From Mycobacterium sp. AZCC_0083 (lineage in GTDB: Bacteria > Actinomycetota > Actinomycetes > Mycobacteriales > Mycobacteriaceae), in contig NZ_JACHGP010000026.1 in NCBI RefSeq assembly GCF_014202335.1, forward strand, positions 34,682 through 98,681: 64,000 nucleotides of DNA. The letters run 5' to 3'. Each line of letters opens with the position of its first letter. The stretch's first letter is position 1. Shown one piece after another: positions 1 through 7,415 of the stretch. Both the position numbers and the translations under genes were made by a program. The notes under the pieces are model-generated. The model had not been told where the DNA came from. It made no database searches and saw nothing but the letters and a program-made list of their open reading frames with translations.

Positions 1-9
1 AATCGGCAC

Positions 10-1116
10 ATGACCGATGGCCCCCTCGAATTCACGCTTGCCCGCAATGCGACTCCGGCGAGCGACGAGGTACGTACCGAAATCCTGCACGAGCCCGGTT
101 TCGGCCGCTTCCACACCGATCACATGGTGTCGATCGACTACACCGAGGGCAGCGGCTGGCATGACCCCGCCGTGGTCCCGTACGGCCCGATCGAGTTGGA
201 CCCGTCGGCGATCGTGCTGCACTACGCCCAGGAAGTCTTCGAGGGGCTCAAGGCCTACCGGTGGACGGACGGATCGATCGTGTCGTTCCGGCCCGATGCG
301 AACGCCGCCCGGCTGGGCCGCTCCGCGCGCAGGCTTGCCATACCCGAATTGCCTCCCGAGCTGTTCATCGAGTCGTTGCGCCAGCTGATCGCCGTCGATG
401 GTGACTGGGTGCCAGCGGCAGGCGGCGAGGAGTCGCTGTACCTGCGGCCGTTCATCTTCGCCACCGAACCGGGCCTTGGCGTGCGCCCTGCCACGCAGTA
501 CCGCTACATGGTGATCGGCTCTCCGGCCGGTGCGTACTTCAAGGGCGGCATCAAGCCGGTGTCGGTGTGGCTGTCCACCGAATACGTGCGCGCCAGCCCC
601 GGCGGCACCGGCGCGGCGAAGTTCGGCGGCAACTACGCGGCCTCACTGCTTGCCCAGGCCGAAGCCGCCGAGCAGGGGTGCGATCAGGTGGTTTGGCTCG
701 ACGCGATCGAACGCCGTTACGTCGAGGAGATGGGCGGGATGAACCTGTTCTTCGTGTTCGGCAGCGGCGGGTCGGCACGGCTCGTCACGCCCGAGCTGAG
801 CGGTTCGCTTCTGGCGGGAATCACCCGGGACTCGTTGCTGCAGTTGGCAAGTGACGCGGGCTATGGCGTCGAGGAACGCAAGATCGACGTCGACGAATGG
901 CAGAAGAAGGCGGCGGCGCACGAGATCACCGAGGTGTTCGCGTGCGGTACCGCCGCCGTCATCACGCCCGTGGCCCGGGTGAAGTCCGGTGACGGCGAGT
1001 TCACCATCGCCGACGGCGAACCGGGCGAGGTCACCATGGCGCTGCGCGACACGCTGACCGGCATTCAGCGGGGCACCTTCGCCGATACTCACGGCTGGAT
1101 GACCCAACTGGGTTAG
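10..1116 (+). CDS. ilvE: Branched-chain amino acid aminotransferase IlvE
   Basis: This PLP-dependent class IV (fold-type IV) transaminase makes the last step of leucine, isoleucine and valine synthesis, moving the amino group of glutamate onto the branched-chain keto acids. The 368-residue length equals that of the M. tuberculosis enzyme as I recall it. The motif AAKFGGNYAAS carries the PLP-binding lysine at about residue 204, and EVFEGLKAYR and LYLRPFIF are typical family blocks. The start is an ATG only 9 bases into the window, so its promoter is outside. It converges on cobS with a 5-base gap. Confidence 0.97.
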   Translation: MTDGPLEFTLARNATPASDEVRTEILHEPGFGRFHTDHMVSIDYTEGSGWHDPAVVPYGPIELDPSAIVLHYAQEVFEGLKAYRWTDGSIVSFRPDANAARLGRSARRLAIPELPPELFIESLRQLIAVDGDWVPAAGGEESLYLRPFIFATEPGLGVRPATQYRYMVIGSPAGAYFKGGIKPVSVWLSTEYVRASPGGTGAAKFGGNYAASLLAQAEAAEQGCDQVVWLDAIERRYVEEMGGMNLFFVFGSGGSARLVTPELSGSLLAGITRDSLLQLASDAGYGVEERKIDVDEWQKKAAAHEITEVFACGTAAVITPVARVKSGDGEFTIADGEPGEVTMALRDTLTGIQRGTFADTHGWMTQLG

Positions 1117-1121
1117 ATCGG

Positions 1122-1847
1122 TCAGTGCACCGCAAGGCCAAGCGCGGCCACGGTGGTGCTCACTTCGACAACGGCACCCAGCACGTCGCCGGTGATGCCG
1201 CCGAACCGTCGGACGCAGTGCGCCACCACCCACGCGGCGACCGCCACTGCCACCAGCACGGCGATTGGCCCCTGCCACGGTCGCGGCGTGGCGAGCGCGC
1301 CCGCCGCCGCGACGGCGACGATCCACCCCGCCACCACCCACGCCGGTTGGGTGCCCGCCACCTGCGCGCCCAGTGAGCTGCCTTCGGCGGCGGGTATTGA
1401 TCGGCGGCAGGCCAGAACGACGGCCACCCGGCCCGCGGCGACGGCCACCACGATCGCGACCAGGCTCGCCGTGGAGAACGCCAGGCCCTGCACCACGATG
1501 GTGACGACGACCGCCGCCACGCCGAAGGGGCCCGCCGTTCCATCTCGCATCACCGCCAGCGCACGTTCTGGCGGTCCGTAGCAGCCGAGGCCGTCCACGG
1601 TGTCCGACAACCCGTCGATGTGCAGGCCGCGGGTGACGAGCAGCAGCACGGCCACGGCAAGGATGCCGGTCAGGGCGTTGCCCTCGCCGAAGCCCTCGGC
1701 CGCCATCCACGTCGTCCCCGCGGCGAGTCCACCCAGCGCGACCCCGACCACGGGGAGCGCGGTCAGAGTGCCTCGCCCAAGCGGTTGCCTGGCGCGGACC
1801 GGGATCACCGTGCCGAAGGCGAACGCCGAAGCGAGGGAACCGATCAC
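1122..1847 (-). CDS. cobS: Adenosylcobinamide-GDP ribazoletransferase (cobalamin synthase)
   Basis: An integral membrane enzyme of 241 residues that joins adenosylcobinamide-GDP to alpha-ribazole (phosphate), the last assembly step of the B12 nucleotide loop. Family marks are the N-terminal FGTVIPV block, the HIDGLSDTVDGLGC acidic motif that binds the metal and substrate, and several hydrophobic helices. I place the start at a GTG at 1847 because it overlaps the cobT stop as GTGA, which implies translational coupling. A much longer open frame upstream is only read-through of cobT in another frame. Confidence 0.93.
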   Translation of the reverse strand: MIGSLASAFAFGTVIPVRARQPLGRGTLTALPVVGVALGGLAAGTTWMAAEGFGEGNALTGILAVAVLLLVTRGLHIDGLSDTVDGLGCYGPPERALAVMRDGTAGPFGVAAVVVTIVVQGLAFSTASLVAIVVAVAAGRVAVVLACRRSIPAAEGSSLGAQVAGTQPAWVVAGWIVAVAAAGALATPRPWQGPIAVLVAVAVAAWVVAHCVRRFGGITGDVLGAVVEVSTTVAALGLAVH

Positions 1848-2917
1848 GGCGCCGGGTCGGTGACTTGCTCGGTTACTTGCTCGGACACGCTGGCCTCGCC
1901 GAACGTCGCCATCGACGCCAGCGTGGCCACCGCAGCCCGCAGGACCGGCAGCGCTATGGCTGCTCCCGTGCCCTCGCCGAGGCGCATCCCGAGATCGACG
2001 ATCGGGTCCAGCGCCAGCTGTTGCAAGGCCAGCGTATGCGCGGGCTCGGTGGACAGATGGCCGGCTTGCCACCACTGCTTCGCGCCCGGCGCCATCCGCT
2101 CGGCGACCAACGCCGCGGCCGTCACCACGACGCCGTCGAGCAACACCGGCGTGCGCCGCACGGCTGCCTGTGCCACGAATCCCGCCATGGCCGCAAGGTC
2201 GGCGCCGCCGCAAACCCTCAGCAGCCCAACGGGATCCGATCGGACCGCGCGGGCCCGGAACAGGGCGTCCCGGATGGCCGCGGTCTTGCGGGCCCAGCCT
2301 GCGTCGTCGACGCCCGTGCCCCGGCCCACCACGGCGACCGGCTCGGAAGTGGTCAACGCCGCGATCAACGTCGTTGCGGCGGTGGTGTTTCCGATGCCCA
2401 GGTCGCCCGCGATCAACAGGTCGGCCCCGGCGTCCACCTCTTCGTCGGCGATCCGGCGGCCTGCCTCGATCGCGGCGTCGGTTTCGTCGGCGCTCAACGC
2501 ATCCTCGACGGCGATGTTTCCGCTGCCGCGGCGCACCTTGTGCGCGCCGATCGACGGCGACAGCGGTGCTTCGCTGTCCACCGCCACGTCGACCACCCGC
2601 ACTCCGGCGCCTGCCAGCTCGGCCAGCACGTTGATGGCTGCCCCACCGGTGTCGAAGTTGGCCACCATCTGCGCGGTTACCTCGGCGGGGTAGGCCGAAA
2701 CCCCCGCGGCCGTGACGCCGTGATCACCTGCGAAGACGACCACCCTCGGCCGTTCGAACTGGCGTGGCGGACACACGCCCTGGCACGCCGCCACCCACAC
2801 CGAGAGGTCCTCGAGCCTGCCGAGTGCGCCGGACGGCTTGGTGAGCGTCTCCTGACGGGCCCGTGCTTGGGCCTCGACTGCCGCGTCGGGTGCCGCGATG
2901 TCGGGAAATTGCGTCAT
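1844..2917 (-). CDS. cobT: Nicotinate-nucleotide--dimethylbenzimidazole phosphoribosyltransferase
   Basis: This 357-residue enzyme makes alpha-ribazole 5'-phosphate from nicotinate mononucleotide and dimethylbenzimidazole, supplying the lower ligand of B12 to CobS next door. The segments KPSGALGRLEDL, FAGDHGVTAAGVSAYP and GDLGIGNTTAATTL are characteristic of CobT, as is a conserved glutamate region near the C-terminus (MRLGEGTGAA). The ATG at 2917 overlaps the cobU stop as ATGA, and its own stop overlaps the cobS start, so cobU-cobT-cobS form one coupled unit. I saw no cobalamin riboswitch upstream. Confidence 0.95.
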   Translation of the reverse strand: MTQFPDIAAPDAAVEAQARARQETLTKPSGALGRLEDLSVWVAACQGVCPPRQFERPRVVVFAGDHGVTAAGVSAYPAEVTAQMVANFDTGGAAINVLAELAGAGVRVVDVAVDSEAPLSPSIGAHKVRRGSGNIAVEDALSADETDAAIEAGRRIADEEVDAGADLLIAGDLGIGNTTAATTLIAALTTSEPVAVVGRGTGVDDAGWARKTAAIRDALFRARAVRSDPVGLLRVCGGADLAAMAGFVAQAAVRRTPVLLDGVVVTAAALVAERMAPGAKQWWQAGHLSTEPAHTLALQQLALDPIVDLGMRLGEGTGAAIALPVLRAAVATLASMATFGEASVSEQVTEQVTDPAP

Positions 2918-3465
2918 GATTCTTCCTCGCGCGTCGATGTGTCCTTGACCGTCAGCGGCTGCCCGGCGACGACGAGCACCACCCGGTCGCACTGCGCGGC
3001 CAGGCGTTGGTTTACCACGCCCAACTCGTCGGCGAAGCGTCGTCCCGCCTGCGTCGCCGGGACCACCGTCAACCCGACCTCGGGGCTGACCAAGGCGAGC
3101 GGTCCGCGGAACGCGCCGACGGCCGCCACCAGGTCGTCGACGTCATTGCTCACCAGGCCGCCGGTCCAGGCGTCGCGCCGGTCCATCACCGCGACCAGCC
3201 AGCCGCCGATGTCGTCGACCAGCGTCGCGGTATCGGATTCGGCGCGCAACTGCGTTGCCACGTCCTGACTTTCGACGGTCGACCAGTGTGAGGGGCGTCG
3301 CTTCCGGTGGATGGCGACCCGTGCCGACCATTCGGGGTCGTCAGCGGCGACGGTTCCGGTGGCCAGGTAACGCACCGGCTGGGTCGGGGATACAGCCCGT
3401 GCGATCGCGCCTTCGGCCCACTGCGACTTGCCTGAGCGGATTCCGCCGAGAACCAGCGCACGCAC
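2914..3465 (-). CDS. cobU: Adenosylcobinamide kinase / guanylyltransferase
   Basis: A bifunctional 183-residue enzyme that phosphorylates adenosylcobinamide and attaches GMP to give adenosylcobinamide-GDP, the substrate of CobS. The N-terminus has a P-loop, GGIRSGKS, and the usual SPEVGLTVVP and QRLAAQCDRV blocks of the CobU family follow. It is the first cob gene of the operon, 6 bases behind the DUF3043 gene and overlapping cobT by 4 bases. Confidence 0.95.
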   Translation of the reverse strand: MRALVLGGIRSGKSQWAEGAIARAVSPTQPVRYLATGTVAADDPEWSARVAIHRKRRPSHWSTVESQDVATQLRAESDTATLVDDIGGWLVAVMDRRDAWTGGLVSNDVDDLVAAVGAFRGPLALVSPEVGLTVVPATQAGRRFADELGVVNQRLAAQCDRVVLVVAGQPLTVKDTSTREEES

Positions 3466-3471
3466 CGCGGC

Positions 3472-4149
3472 TCAGGCGATCTTGTCGCCGCGGTTGACCT
3501 GCGGGCGCGGCGCCCGCATCCGGCGCAGCTGAGAGGCACGGCTCGCGGCGTAGAAGCCCAGCTTCCAACCACTTTCGACGTTGTCGGGGAACTTCGCGTC
3601 GACCGCCTTGTTCACCCGACGGCCGATCATCAACCCGTCGATGGCCATGATCAGGACCAGCGCCAGCATCGCGGGCGACAGCATCTGCTGAACCTTGAGC
3701 GACGGCACCGACAGCATGATGAACACCAGGCCGAGCGCGGCGGGCATGAAAAGGCCGAGGATGTTGCGCCTGGAGTCCACGATGTCGCGGACGAAACGGC
3801 GGACCGGACCCTTGTCACGCGGCAGCAGGTAGGCGTCCTCGCCTGCCATCATCTTCTCGCGACGCTCGGACATGGCGGCGCGACGGGTGACCTTCTCCGC
3901 CTTGCGCTCATCCTTGCTGAGCTTCGGACCGCCCAGCTCCTTGCGCCGCTTGCGGGCCTCGGCCGACGTCATCGGCGCGGGAGCGACCGGTCCGCGCTTG
4001 CGTGCGGCCTCGCTGCGCTTGGGAGTCGGCCTACCCTTCGGGGCCGTGGGGGTGGCCTCGCGGGTTGCGGCATCGTCCTCGACGCCCAACTCGACCGCTC
4101 CGGACTCCTCCGGTGCGGGATTGGCCTTCTTGCGGCCCAGCAGATTCAC
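3472..4149 (-). CDS. DUF3043 family membrane protein
   Basis: A 225-residue protein of unknown function, matching my memory of Rv2206. The first ~100 residues are basic and charged (lysine/arginine, PKRSEAARKRG), then two hydrophobic segments follow at about residues 135-150 and 157-173, and a positively charged tail. It starts with GTG 7 bases after a TAACCT -10 element, so its mRNA is probably leaderless. It heads the cobUTS operon with a 6-base gap to cobU. Whether it has a role in B12 synthesis is only suggested by this position. Confidence 0.8.
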   Translation of the reverse strand: MNLLGRKKANPAPEESGAVELGVEDDAATREATPTAPKGRPTPKRSEAARKRGPVAPAPMTSAEARKRRKELGGPKLSKDERKAEKVTRRAAMSERREKMMAGEDAYLLPRDKGPVRRFVRDIVDSRRNILGLFMPAALGLVFIMLSVPSLKVQQMLSPAMLALVLIMAIDGLMIGRRVNKAVDAKFPDNVESGWKLGFYAASRASQLRRMRAPRPQVNRGDKIA

Positions 4150-4156
4150 GTGTGCC

Positions 4157-4162
4157 AGGTTA
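4157..4162 (-). promoter_or_regulatory. -10 element for the DUF3043-cobUTS operon
   Basis: TAACCT on the minus strand, 7 bases before the GTG of the DUF3043 gene. A2 and T6 of the mycobacterial SigA -10 consensus are present. The spacing puts transcription start at the first base of the start codon. Confidence 0.5.
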
Positions 4163-4218
4163 CTTCAGTCCCGTGCTGGTTATTCCCGCCCGGGCATGCA
4201 CCCCGTCAACCCGGCACC

Positions 4219-4224
4219 TACTCT
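4219..4224 (+). promoter_or_regulatory. -10 element for the glycerate-kinase-like gene
   Basis: TACTCT followed by 6 bases and the ATG at 4231. It predicts a leaderless mRNA. The divergent -10 for the cob operon lies about 57 bases away. Confidence 0.5.
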
Positions 4225-4230
4225 GCTGGC

Positions 4231-5343
4231 ATGACGGGCCCCGTACTACGCGTGCTGATCGCCCCGGACTGCTACGGCGACAGCCTCACCGCCGTGCAGG
4301 CCGCCGACGCGATCGCGACTGGCTGGGGTAGCGCCCGGCCCGACGACGTGCTGATCTCCGCACCGCAGTCCGATGGCGGCCCCGGCTTCGTCGGAGTGCT
4401 GGCCAGCCGTGTCGGCGGACTGCGCACGGCGACCGTGCGCGGCCCCCTCGCCGATGACGTCACCGCGGAGTGGGTGTTCGACGACGCGTCGGCGACGGCC
4501 TACGTCGAATGTGCGCAGGCGTGTGGTCTGGCCCTGCTCGGAGGACCGCCGACCGTCGATACCGCCATCCAGGCGCACAGCGGGGGAGTCGGACAGCTCA
4601 TCGGCGACGCGGTCGATGCGGGCGCCGAGCGCATCGTCGTCGGCCTCGGCGGCAGCTCGTGTACCGACGGGGGCCGCGCGCTGGTCGACGCGCTCGGCGG
4701 TTTGTCTGCCGCCAGAGCCCGGCTCGTCGGCGTCGAGCTGATCGCCGCGACCGATGTCGAACATCCACTGCTCGGCCCGATGGGGGCCGCGGCGGTGTTC
4801 GGGCCGCAGAAGGGTGCGGACCCCGACACGGTCGCGTTGCTCGAGGCCAGGCTCGCCGCGTGGGCCGTCGAGCTCAACGCGGTGGCAGGCCGTGACGTCG
4901 GTGCCGAACCCGGCGCTGGTGCGGCAGGCGGGATCGGAGCCGCGCTGCTGGCGCTGGGCGGCCGCAGGGAATCCGGAGCCGCGGTGATCGCCGAACACAC
5001 CGGGCTGGCCGCCGACCTCGACGTCGCCGAGCTCATCATCACCGGTGAGGGCAGGTTCGACGATCAGTCGCTGCACGGCAAGGTGGTCAGCGCGCTGGCC
5101 GCCGGCGCACGCGATACGCCCGTGCTGGTCCTGGCAGGCCAGGTCACGCTCGACGCCGATGCGCTGCACGCCGCGGGAATCGCCGCCGCCCACTCGATCA
5201 CGGACTACGCGGGCTCGATCCAGCTGGCCATGGACGATGCGGCGAACCAGTTGACCGGACTGGCGCGCAGAACCGGGGCCGGGTGGCCGCTGGAGTCGGG
5301 AATACCCGGAGAACAAGGTACCGTTGAGACATCCGAGGCATGA
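4231..5343 (+). CDS. Glycerate kinase family protein
   Basis: A 370-residue member of the GlxK-type glycerate kinase family (Rv2205c-like), expected to phosphorylate glycerate with ATP. Seen motifs are the N-terminal IAPDCYGDSLTAVQAADAI, the glycine-rich GLGGSSCTDGGRAL, and AGAAGGIGAALLAL followed by ITGEGRFDDQSLHGKV. These blocks are strongly conserved in the family. The start ATG at 4231 is chosen because a -10 hexamer lies 6 bases before it. In the usual GlxK start the motif reads DSFKGSLTA; here it is DCYGDSLTA, so the exact substrate is uncertain. Confidence 0.85.
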   Translation: MTGPVLRVLIAPDCYGDSLTAVQAADAIATGWGSARPDDVLISAPQSDGGPGFVGVLASRVGGLRTATVRGPLADDVTAEWVFDDASATAYVECAQACGLALLGGPPTVDTAIQAHSGGVGQLIGDAVDAGAERIVVGLGGSSCTDGGRALVDALGGLSAARARLVGVELIAATDVEHPLLGPMGAAAVFGPQKGADPDTVALLEARLAAWAVELNAVAGRDVGAEPGAGAAGGIGAALLALGGRRESGAAVIAEHTGLAADLDVAELIITGEGRFDDQSLHGKVVSALAAGARDTPVLVLAGQVTLDADALHAAGIAAAHSITDYAGSIQLAMDDAANQLTGLARRTGAGWPLESGIPGEQGTVETSEA

Positions 5344-5362
5344 GTATGCACAGGGAGAAGCA

Positions 5363-5722
5363 ATGAGCGTTCAGGACGAAGCTGTCAGCACAACCACCCA
5401 TGGCGTGGTAATGACCGATGCGGCCGCGTCCAAGGCGAAGTCGCTGCTGGACCAAGAGGGTCGCGACGATTTGGCGCTGCGCATCGCAGTCCAGCCCGGC
5501 GGGTGTGCGGGCCTGAGGTACAACCTCTTCTTCGACGACCGGACGATGGACGGTGACCTGAACGCCGACTTCGGCGGCGTCAGGCTGACGGTCGACCGGA
5601 TGAGTGCCCCCTATGTGACGGGCGCCACCATCGACTTCGTCGACACCATCGAGAAGCAGGGCTTCACGATCGACAACCCGCAGGCCACCGGGTCGTGCGC
5701 CTGCGGCGACTCGTTCAACTGA
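5363..5722 (+). CDS. erpA: A-type iron-sulfur cluster carrier / insertion protein
   Basis: A 119-residue HesB/IscA-like protein that carries Fe-S clusters to apoproteins. The three ligand cysteines are visible at residues 48 (GGCAG), 112 and 114 (SCACG). A strong Shine-Dalgarno AGGGAGAAG precedes the ATG at 5363, which rules out the longer upstream reading. It follows the glycerate-kinase gene by 19 bases and is probably co-transcribed. It corresponds to Rv2204c in my memory of the locus. Confidence 0.92.
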   Translation: MSVQDEAVSTTTHGVVMTDAAASKAKSLLDQEGRDDLALRIAVQPGGCAGLRYNLFFDDRTMDGDLNADFGGVRLTVDRMSAPYVTGATIDFVDTIEKQGFTIDNPQATGSCACGDSFN

Positions 5723-5732
5723 GCGCAGCGGC

Positions 5733-6332
5733 CTAGTACTGGCCGGTTCGCGGTAGGTACGAGCACACCAGGACTTCGTGGCTCTGGATCAGCAGTTGAG
5801 CTACGGCCTGCCGTGAGGACTCGGCCTGCGACCGCCCGGCCTGCGTCACCTGCATGGTGAACAGCACCTGAGCCTGGTTGGGCGACCATGTCACGATCTT
5901 GTCGATCGACGTCACCTTGGCACTGCCGAACTGCCTGCGGAAGGCATCGCTGGCCAAATTCGCCAGCGCCATGTCCGATTTCTTGTCCTTGATCTCGTCG
6001 AAGACGCCGCACGATGCGTGCCGCGCGATCTCTTCGTCGTCACCCCTGCTGAGTGCGTCGAGGAAGCCCTGGATCGACGTCTTCGCCGACGCCGGCGTGA
6101 GTGGGGCCTCCGCGGCGTCGTTGCGCCGCAGGACGAAGAAGACCGTCACCGCCGCGGCGGCGAGTGCGACGACCACCAGCAGGGCGATACCGGCAATCAG
6201 AAAGCCACGGCGGCGCGGCTTGCCCGGGTAGGGCACGGGCGGCGGCAGCGCACCTGGATACGGCGACGGCACCTGATTCGGATAGGGCGTGTGCTGAGGG
6301 AACGATTCGGGGTACGGGTATGGACCTGCCAT
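5733..6332 (-). CDS. Proline/tyrosine-rich membrane-anchored protein (Rv2203-like)
   Basis: A 199-residue protein with a cytoplasmic N-terminus of PYP/PYPG repeats (about residues 1-38), a basic stop (KPRRRG), one membrane helix at about 43-68, and an extracytoplasmic domain of about 120 residues that looks like the NTF2-like DUF4878 fold (FLDALSRGDDEEIARHASCG). Function is unknown. It converges on erpA with a 10-base gap. A TAGCCT hexamer lies 9 bases before the ATG, so its leader would be very short. Confidence 0.75.
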   Translation of the reverse strand: MAGPYPYPESFPQHTPYPNQVPSPYPGALPPPVPYPGKPRRRGFLIAGIALLVVVALAAAAVTVFFVLRRNDAAEAPLTPASAKTSIQGFLDALSRGDDEEIARHASCGVFDEIKDKKSDMALANLASDAFRRQFGSAKVTSIDKIVTWSPNQAQVLFTMQVTQAGRSQAESSRQAVAQLLIQSHEVLVCSYLPRTGQY

Positions 6333-6440
6333 GTCGTTGTTAGGCTAGCGCACCGTCCTGCGGAGACCGCGGGTCCAGCGCAGCCGCCCGTCTCGGTACG
6401 CTTATGTAGACGTGCTTAATGAAATGAAGGGTGACGTTTC

Positions 6441-7415
6441 GTGACCATTGCTGTGACCGGGTCGATCGCGACCGACCATCTGATGAGGTTCCCCGGCAAG
6501 TTCTCCGAAGCGTTGCTGGCAGACCATCTGGAGAAGGTGTCGTTGAGCTTCCTGGTCGACGATCTCGTCATCCATCGCGGCGGCGTCGCGGGCAACATGG
6601 CGTTCGCGATCGGCGTGCTCGGGGGAGACGCGACCCTGATCGGAGCGGCTGGCAAGGACTTCGACGACTACCAGGGTTGGCTGACGTCGCACGGTGTCGA
6701 CTGCGAGAGCGTGCTCGTCGCCGAATCGGCGTACACCGCGCGGTTCGTCTGCACCACCGACGAGGACATGGCCCAGATTGCGTCGTTCTACCCCGGTGCG
6801 ATGTCCGAGGCCCGCACCATCAAGCTCGCCGACACCGTATCCAGAACGGGCACACCGGAACTCGTCATCATCGGCGCCAACGACCCCGAGGCGATGTTCC
6901 TGCACACCGAGGAGTGCCGTGCACTCGGGCTGCCGTTCGCCGCGGATCCGTCGCAGCAGTTGGCGTACATGAAGGGCGAAGACATCCGGCGGCTGATCGG
7001 CGGCGCCGCCATTCTGTTCACCAACGACTACGAGTGGGAACTGCTGCTGCAGAAGACCGGCTGGAGCGAAGCCGAGGTGATGAGCCAGATCGGCCTGCGC
7101 GTCACTACGCTCGGCCCCAAGGGCGTCGACCTGGTGTCCTCCACCGGAGACGTCGTCCACGTCGGAGTCGTCCCCGAGACGCATCAGGCCGATCCGACCG
7201 GCATCGGTGACGCGTTCCGGGCCGGCTTCCTCACCGGGCGCAGCGCCGGGTTGAGCCTCGAGCGAGCCGCGCAGCTCGCTTCGATGGTCGCCGTGCTGGT
7301 GTTCGAGGCGCCCGGCCCGCAGGAGTGGACGTGGGACAAGGCAGCGGCGATCGCCAGGATCTCCGATGCCTACGGTGCCGACGCAGGCACCGAAATCGCC
7401 GCTGCGCTGTCCTAA
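6441..7415 (+). CDS. adoK: Adenosine kinase (PfkB family)
   Basis: A 324-residue ribokinase-fold kinase that converts adenosine to AMP for purine salvage; the mycobacterial enzyme (Rv2202c) is unlike human adenosine kinase and closer to ribokinase. Signatures are the N-terminal VTGSIATDHLMRFPGKF, the lid/substrate GGVAGNMAFA, and the C-terminal anion hole DPTGIGDAFRAGFLTG with the catalytic aspartate. The start is GTG. It converges with asnB, the two stop codons sharing the bases CTAA. Confidence 0.95.
   Translation: MTIAVTGSIATDHLMRFPGKFSEALLADHLEKVSLSFLVDDLVIHRGGVAGNMAFAIGVLGGDATLIGAAGKDFDDYQGWLTSHGVDCESVLVAESAYTARFVCTTDEDMAQIASFYPGAMSEARTIKLADTVSRTGTPELVIIGANDPEAMFLHTEECRALGLPFAADPSQQLAYMKGEDIRRLIGGAAILFTNDYEWELLLQKTGWSEAEVMSQIGLRVTTLGPKGVDLVSSTGDVVHVGVVPETHQADPTGIGDAFRAGFLTGRSAGLSLERAAQLASMVAVLVFEAPGPQEWTWDKAAAIARISDAYGADAGTEIAAALS

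Noticed and set aside
4150..4230. A cobalamin riboswitch before the cob operon
   Set aside because: The gap to the divergent gene is only 81 bases and lacks a B12-box; two -10 elements account for it.
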